Source: Conyzicola nivalis (lineage in GTDB: Bacteria > Actinomycetota > Actinomycetes > Actinomycetales > Microbacteriaceae). Taken from it: a stretch of 64,000 bases of DNA. The position numbers were made by a program, and so were the translations under genes. Positions within the stretch are counted from its first letter, which is position 1. Every line of letters starts with the position of its first letter. Shown one piece after another: positions 61,532-64,000 of the stretch. The notes below the pieces were generated by a model, which saw nothing but the letters and a program-made list of their open reading frames with translations, was not told the origin of the DNA and did no database searches. The stretch covers positions 558,001 to 622,000 of the forward strand of contig NZ_BMGB01000002.1 in assembly GCF_014639655.1 (NCBI RefSeq), in the 5' to 3' direction.

Positions 61532-61918
61532 ATGGCAAGAGTCAAGAGAGCAGTAAACGCTCACAAGAAGCGTCGCGTAATCCTCGAGCGCGCAAAGGGC
61601 TACCGCGGACAGCGTTCGCGCCTGTACCGCAAGGCCAAGGAGCAGGTCACCCACTCCCTCGTCTACGCGTACCGCGACCGCCGCGCCCGCAAGGGTGACT
61701 TCCGTCGCCTGTGGATCCAGCGCATCAACGCCGCGTCGCGCGCGAACGGCCTCACCTACAACCGCCTCATCCAGGGACTCAACCTGGCCGGCGTGCAGGT
61801 CGACCGTCGCATCCTCGCCGACCTCGCGATCACCGAGCCGGCCACGTTCGCGGCGATCGTCGCGACGGCCAAGGCAGCACTGCCCGCCGACACGAGCGCC
61901 CCGAAGGTCAAGGCGTAA
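61532..61918 (+). CDS. rplT: 50S ribosomal protein L20
   Basis: 128 residues. Conserved opening [30 protein letters not shown] and [14 protein letters not shown]. Binds 23S rRNA early in 50S assembly and represses its own operon in other bacteria. Last gene of infC-rpmI-rplT; a 17-pair hairpin follows. Confidence 0.97.
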   Translation: MARVKRAVNAHKKRRVILERAKGYRGQRSRLYRKAKEQVTHSLVYAYRDRRARKGDFRRLWIQRINAASRANGLTYNRLIQGLNLAGVQVDRRILADLAITEPATFAAIVATAKAALPADTSAPKVKA

Positions 61919-61935
61919 CACCCCGCTTTATCCCA

Positions 61936-61974
61936 CCGCCGCGCTGGCGCTCCTCGTGAGCGTCAGCGCGGCGG
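61936..61974. terminator. Strong hairpin terminator of infC operon
   Basis: CCGCCGCGCTG and CAGCGCGGCGG are perfect, and six further pairs (one G-T) extend the stem to 17 with a 5-base loop. Located 18 bases past rplT. No T-run follows. Confidence 0.8.
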
Positions 61975-62010
61975 CCGTTAAACGGCCGTTCTGCCGCCTA
62001 AACTGGCGGC
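61973..62010. promoter_or_regulatory. Palindromes and leaderless promoter of SpoU methyltransferase
   Basis: GGCCGTTaAACGGCC (61973-61987) and GCCGCC-TAAACT-GGCGGC (61993-62010) are perfect-arm palindromes. TAAACT in the second is the -10 box, six bases before the ATG at 62011, so a dimeric regulator bound here would sit on the promoter. Confidence 0.5.
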
Positions 62011-62814
62011 ATGATCGACAACCCGCGCTCCCCTCGAGTACGCGGCGTGGCCAAGCTAGCCAAGAGAGACGCCCGGTCCCAGACCGGGTTCTTCCTTTTG
62101 GAAGGCCCCCAAGCCGTCACCGAAGCCCTCACCTACCGGTCGGAGCTTCTCGTTGAGCTCTTCGCCACCCCGACAGCCCTCGACAAGTACCCCGAGATCG
62201 CGAGAATCGCCGACGAGATCGACCTCGAGGTCGAATTCGTGACAGAAGACGTGCTCGACTCCATGGCCGACACCGTGACGCCGCAGGGCATCATCGCCGT
62301 CTGCAAGCAGTTCCCGACGTCGCTCAAAGACATCCTCGCGTCGGAGCCGAAGCTCATCGCCATCCTCGAAGAGGTGCGGGACCCCGGCAACGCCGGAACC
62401 ATCATCCGGGCTGCGGATGCCGCCGGAGCCGATGCGATCATCCTGACCGGCCGGAGCGTCGACCTCTACAACCCGAAGGTCGTGCGAGCGACCACCGGGT
62501 CGATCTTCCACATCCCCGTCGCCATCGCGGCCGACCTCGAGACCGTCATCGAGAAGGTCAAGGGCTACGGCCTGCAGATCCTCGCCGCCGACATCAAGGG
62601 CGCCGACCTGCTCGAAGCGCGCACGACCGGCGTTCTCGACCAGCCCACCGCGTGGCTGTTCGGCAACGAGGCCCGCGGTCTGAACGACGAGCACTACGCG
62701 CTCGCCGACAAGGCGATCACGGTGCCCATCTACGGACACGCGGAATCGATGAATCTGGCCACCGCGGCATCCGTGTGCCTGTACGAAAGCGCGTTCGCGC
62801 ACCGCTCGGCCTGA
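62011..62814 (+). CDS. TrmH/SpoU family RNA 2'-O-ribose methyltransferase
   Basis: 267 residues. N-terminal substrate-binding domain (about 15-95: RDARSQTGFFLLEGPQAVTEAL), then the SPOUT knot with EEVRDPGNAGTIIRAADAAGADAIIL, WLFGNEARGLNDEHYALAD and VPIYGHAESMNLATAASVCLYE, which bind S-adenosylmethionine. Methylates the ribose of 23S rRNA or tRNA; the target base cannot be told. Follows the L20 gene, a common placing. ATG with a leaderless promoter. Confidence 0.92.
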   Translation: MIDNPRSPRVRGVAKLAKRDARSQTGFFLLEGPQAVTEALTYRSELLVELFATPTALDKYPEIARIADEIDLEVEFVTEDVLDSMADTVTPQGIIAVCKQFPTSLKDILASEPKLIAILEEVRDPGNAGTIIRAADAAGADAIILTGRSVDLYNPKVVRATTGSIFHIPVAIAADLETVIEKVKGYGLQILAADIKGADLLEARTTGVLDQPTAWLFGNEARGLNDEHYALADKAITVPIYGHAESMNLATAASVCLYESAFAHRSA

Positions 62815-62816
62815 TT

Positions 62817-62832
62817 GTTTCAACTTAGTTAA
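62817..62832 (-). promoter_or_regulatory. GlnR-like box before glutamate-type importer
   Basis: TTAACtaagttGAAAC on the minus strand, a one-mismatch fit to GTnAC-N6-GAAAC, inside an AT-rich patch of an otherwise GC-rich region. 52 bases before the ATPase ATG, in a place where nitrogen control of an amino acid importer is expected. Confidence 0.45.
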
Positions 62833-62883
62833 GAATTTCGTTCAAGTTTGTACCCCACCCGACCCGTGTGGTTGGGTGGGGGC

Positions 62884-63621
62884 ATGGAACCTCTAGTCGT
62901 CGTCGACCACGTCAATAAGCACTACGGCGAACTGCACGTTCTGAAAGACATCACCACCACGATCCACCGTGGTGAAGTGGTCGTCGTCATCGGCCCCAGC
63001 GGCTCGGGCAAGTCCACGCTGTGCCGGGCGATCAACCGTCTCGAGACCATCGACAGCGGCACCATCACCATCGACGGCAAGCCGCTCCCCGCGGAGGGTT
63101 CGGAGCTGGCGAAGCTGCGCGCCGACGTCGGAATGGTGTTCCAGAGCTTCAACCTCTTCTCGCACAAGACCATCCTCGAGAACGTCACCCTCGGCCAGAC
63201 CAACGTGCGCAAGCGTTCGAAGGCGGACGCCAACAAGCGCGCCATGGAACTGCTCGACCGGGTCGGTGTCGCGAACCAGGCGAGCAAGATGCCGTCGCAG
63301 CTGTCCGGCGGACAGCAACAGCGCGTGGCCATCGCCCGGGCGCTCGCAATGGACCCGAAGGTCATGCTGTTCGACGAGCCCACCTCGGCCCTCGACCCCG
63401 AGATGATCACCGAGGTGCTCGACGTGATGGTGGGGCTCGCCAAAGACGGCATGACCATGATCGTCGTCACCCACGAGATGGGCTTCGCCCGCAAGGCCGC
63501 CCAGCGCGTGCTGTTCATGGCCGACGGCTCGATCGTCGAAGAGGCCACCCCGGAGAAGTTCTTCACCGACCCCCAGAGCACGAGAGCGCAAGACTTCCTC
63601 TCGAAGGTACTTACCCACTAA
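62884..63621 (+). CDS. Amino acid ABC transporter ATP-binding protein (GluA/GlnQ-like)
   Basis: 245 residues. Walker [10 protein letters not shown] at 37-45, [24 protein letters not shown] signature, [13 protein letters not shown] Walker B and [10 protein letters not shown]-loop, all in the polar amino acid group. ATG at the start of the conserved [11 protein letters not shown] strand; an in-frame ATG 36 bases upstream would add an unlike N-tail. First gene of a glutamate-type importer whose binding protein follows. Confidence 0.93.
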   Translation: MEPLVVVDHVNKHYGELHVLKDITTTIHRGEVVVVIGPSGSGKSTLCRAINRLETIDSGTITIDGKPLPAEGSELAKLRADVGMVFQSFNLFSHKTILENVTLGQTNVRKRSKADANKRAMELLDRVGVANQASKMPSQLSGGQQQRVAIARALAMDPKVMLFDEPTSALDPEMITEVLDVMVGLAKDGMTMIVVTHEMGFARKAAQRVLFMADGSIVEEATPEKFFTDPQSTRAQDFLSKVLTH

Positions 63622-63657
63622 TCGGTGGGCGAGCAACACAGCAACCAGGAGGAAACC

Positions 63658-64000
63658 ATGAGACTCAAAAAAAGTCTAATGATCTCAGCCATCGCCCTCA
63701 CCGGCGTGCTCGCGCTCAGCGCCTGCACCAACTCGGCTGAGACCGCACCCGAGGCGACCGTCGAAGAAGATGTCAGCTTCGACGAGGGAACGACCATGGC
63801 CGCGCTCAACGAGGCCGGCGAAATCACCATCGGCACCAAGTTCGACCAGCCCCTCTTCGGCCTGGCCGGCCCCGACGGCAACCCCGTCGGCTTCGACGTC
63901 GAAATCGGCAAGCTGATCGCCGCGAAGCTCGGCATCCCCGCCGACGGCATCACCTGGACCGAGACGGTGTCCACCAACCGCGAGCCGTACATCCAGAGCG
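63658..64000 (+). CDS. Glutamate-type ABC substrate-binding lipoprotein (cut by window end)
   Basis: First 114 codons only. AGGAGGA lies before the ATG. Lipobox ALSAC with Cys23, then the SBP_bac_3 opening: MAALNEAGEITIGTKFDQPLFGLAGPDGNPVGFDVEIGKLIAAKLGI in short pieces, typical of glutamate/glutamine binding proteins (GluB). The next genes, outside the window, should be the two permeases. Confidence 0.9.
   Translation, partial: MRLKKSLMISAIALTGVLALSACTNSAETAPEATVEEDVSFDEGTTMAALNEAGEITIGTKFDQPLFGLAGPDGNPVGFDVEIGKLIAAKLGIPADGITWTETVSTNREPYIQS

Overview
The window is high-GC DNA from an actinobacterium, most likely a Microbacteriaceae member (Leifsonia/Cryobacterium/Salinibacterium-like). This rests on strong G/C third-position bias, many GTG starts with GTGA/ATGA gene overlaps, mycothiol chemistry (Mca), actinobacterial families (DUF4307, DUF4245, DUF6264, DUF1844), and local gene order from greA to ispH that recalls the mycobacterial greA-mca-phoH2-fum-glpX-xseBA-lytB2 neighbourhood. 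The window is densely coding. No rRNA, tRNA, insertion sequence, prophage or CRISPR array was seen, and no stretch above 300 bases lacks a gene (the two longest gaps, about 270 bases each, are described as features).

Layout. 0-4.3 kb: end of an MFS transporter, a PLP deaminase/aldolase, an alditol-oxidase-like flavoenzyme and a GH1 beta-glucosidase, tightly coupled. 4.4-8.0 kb: ABC importer with a THI5/NMT1-type binding lipoprotein. 8.0-10.2 kb (minus): TetR regulator plus ABC-2 exporter, with a perfect-arm inverted repeat over the ATPase start codon. 10.2-13.8 kb: LemA, an HtpX-type protease, a hydrolase and a YcaQ-type DNA glycosylase. 14-18 kb: PotABCD-like importer. 18-23.5 kb: AI-2E-family permease, threonine deaminase, greA, DUF4307, mca and DUF1684. 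23.5-28.4 kb: complete dipeptide-type ABC importer. 28.6-38.5 kb: conserved block of hemolysin III, isoprenyl transferase, class-V aminotransferase, PIN-PhoH, fumC, carbonic anhydrase, DUF4245, xseB, xseA and ispH. 38.5-41.4 kb: DUF6264, a sensor kinase and an apparent pseudo-kinase. 41.4-43.5 kb: fbaA and glpX, divergent. 58.6-64 kb: rmuC, DUF1844, infC-rpmI-rplT, a SpoU methyltransferase and the start of a glutamate-type importer.

The most distinctive part is 44.1-58.6 kb, an apparent purine/aminopurine nitrogen-scavenging island. It has a PucR regulator, a PPC/DUF296 protein overlapping an adenosine/adenine-deaminase-family gene, a divergent second deaminase whose HAGE motif reads HCDV, and then one long operon: metal-dependent amidohydrolase, oligopeptide-class ABC importer, third deaminase, full-length adenine deaminase and a GntR/UTRA regulator. 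No xanthine dehydrogenase or uricase is present, so the island looks built to import amino-substituted purines (or related compounds) and strip off ammonia. Its promoters carry GlnR-like boxes (GTAAC-N6-GAAAC and TTAAT-N6-GAAAC) and a GntR-type palindrome. Related boxes precede two other importers in the window, which suggests shared nitrogen control. The substrate is unknown.
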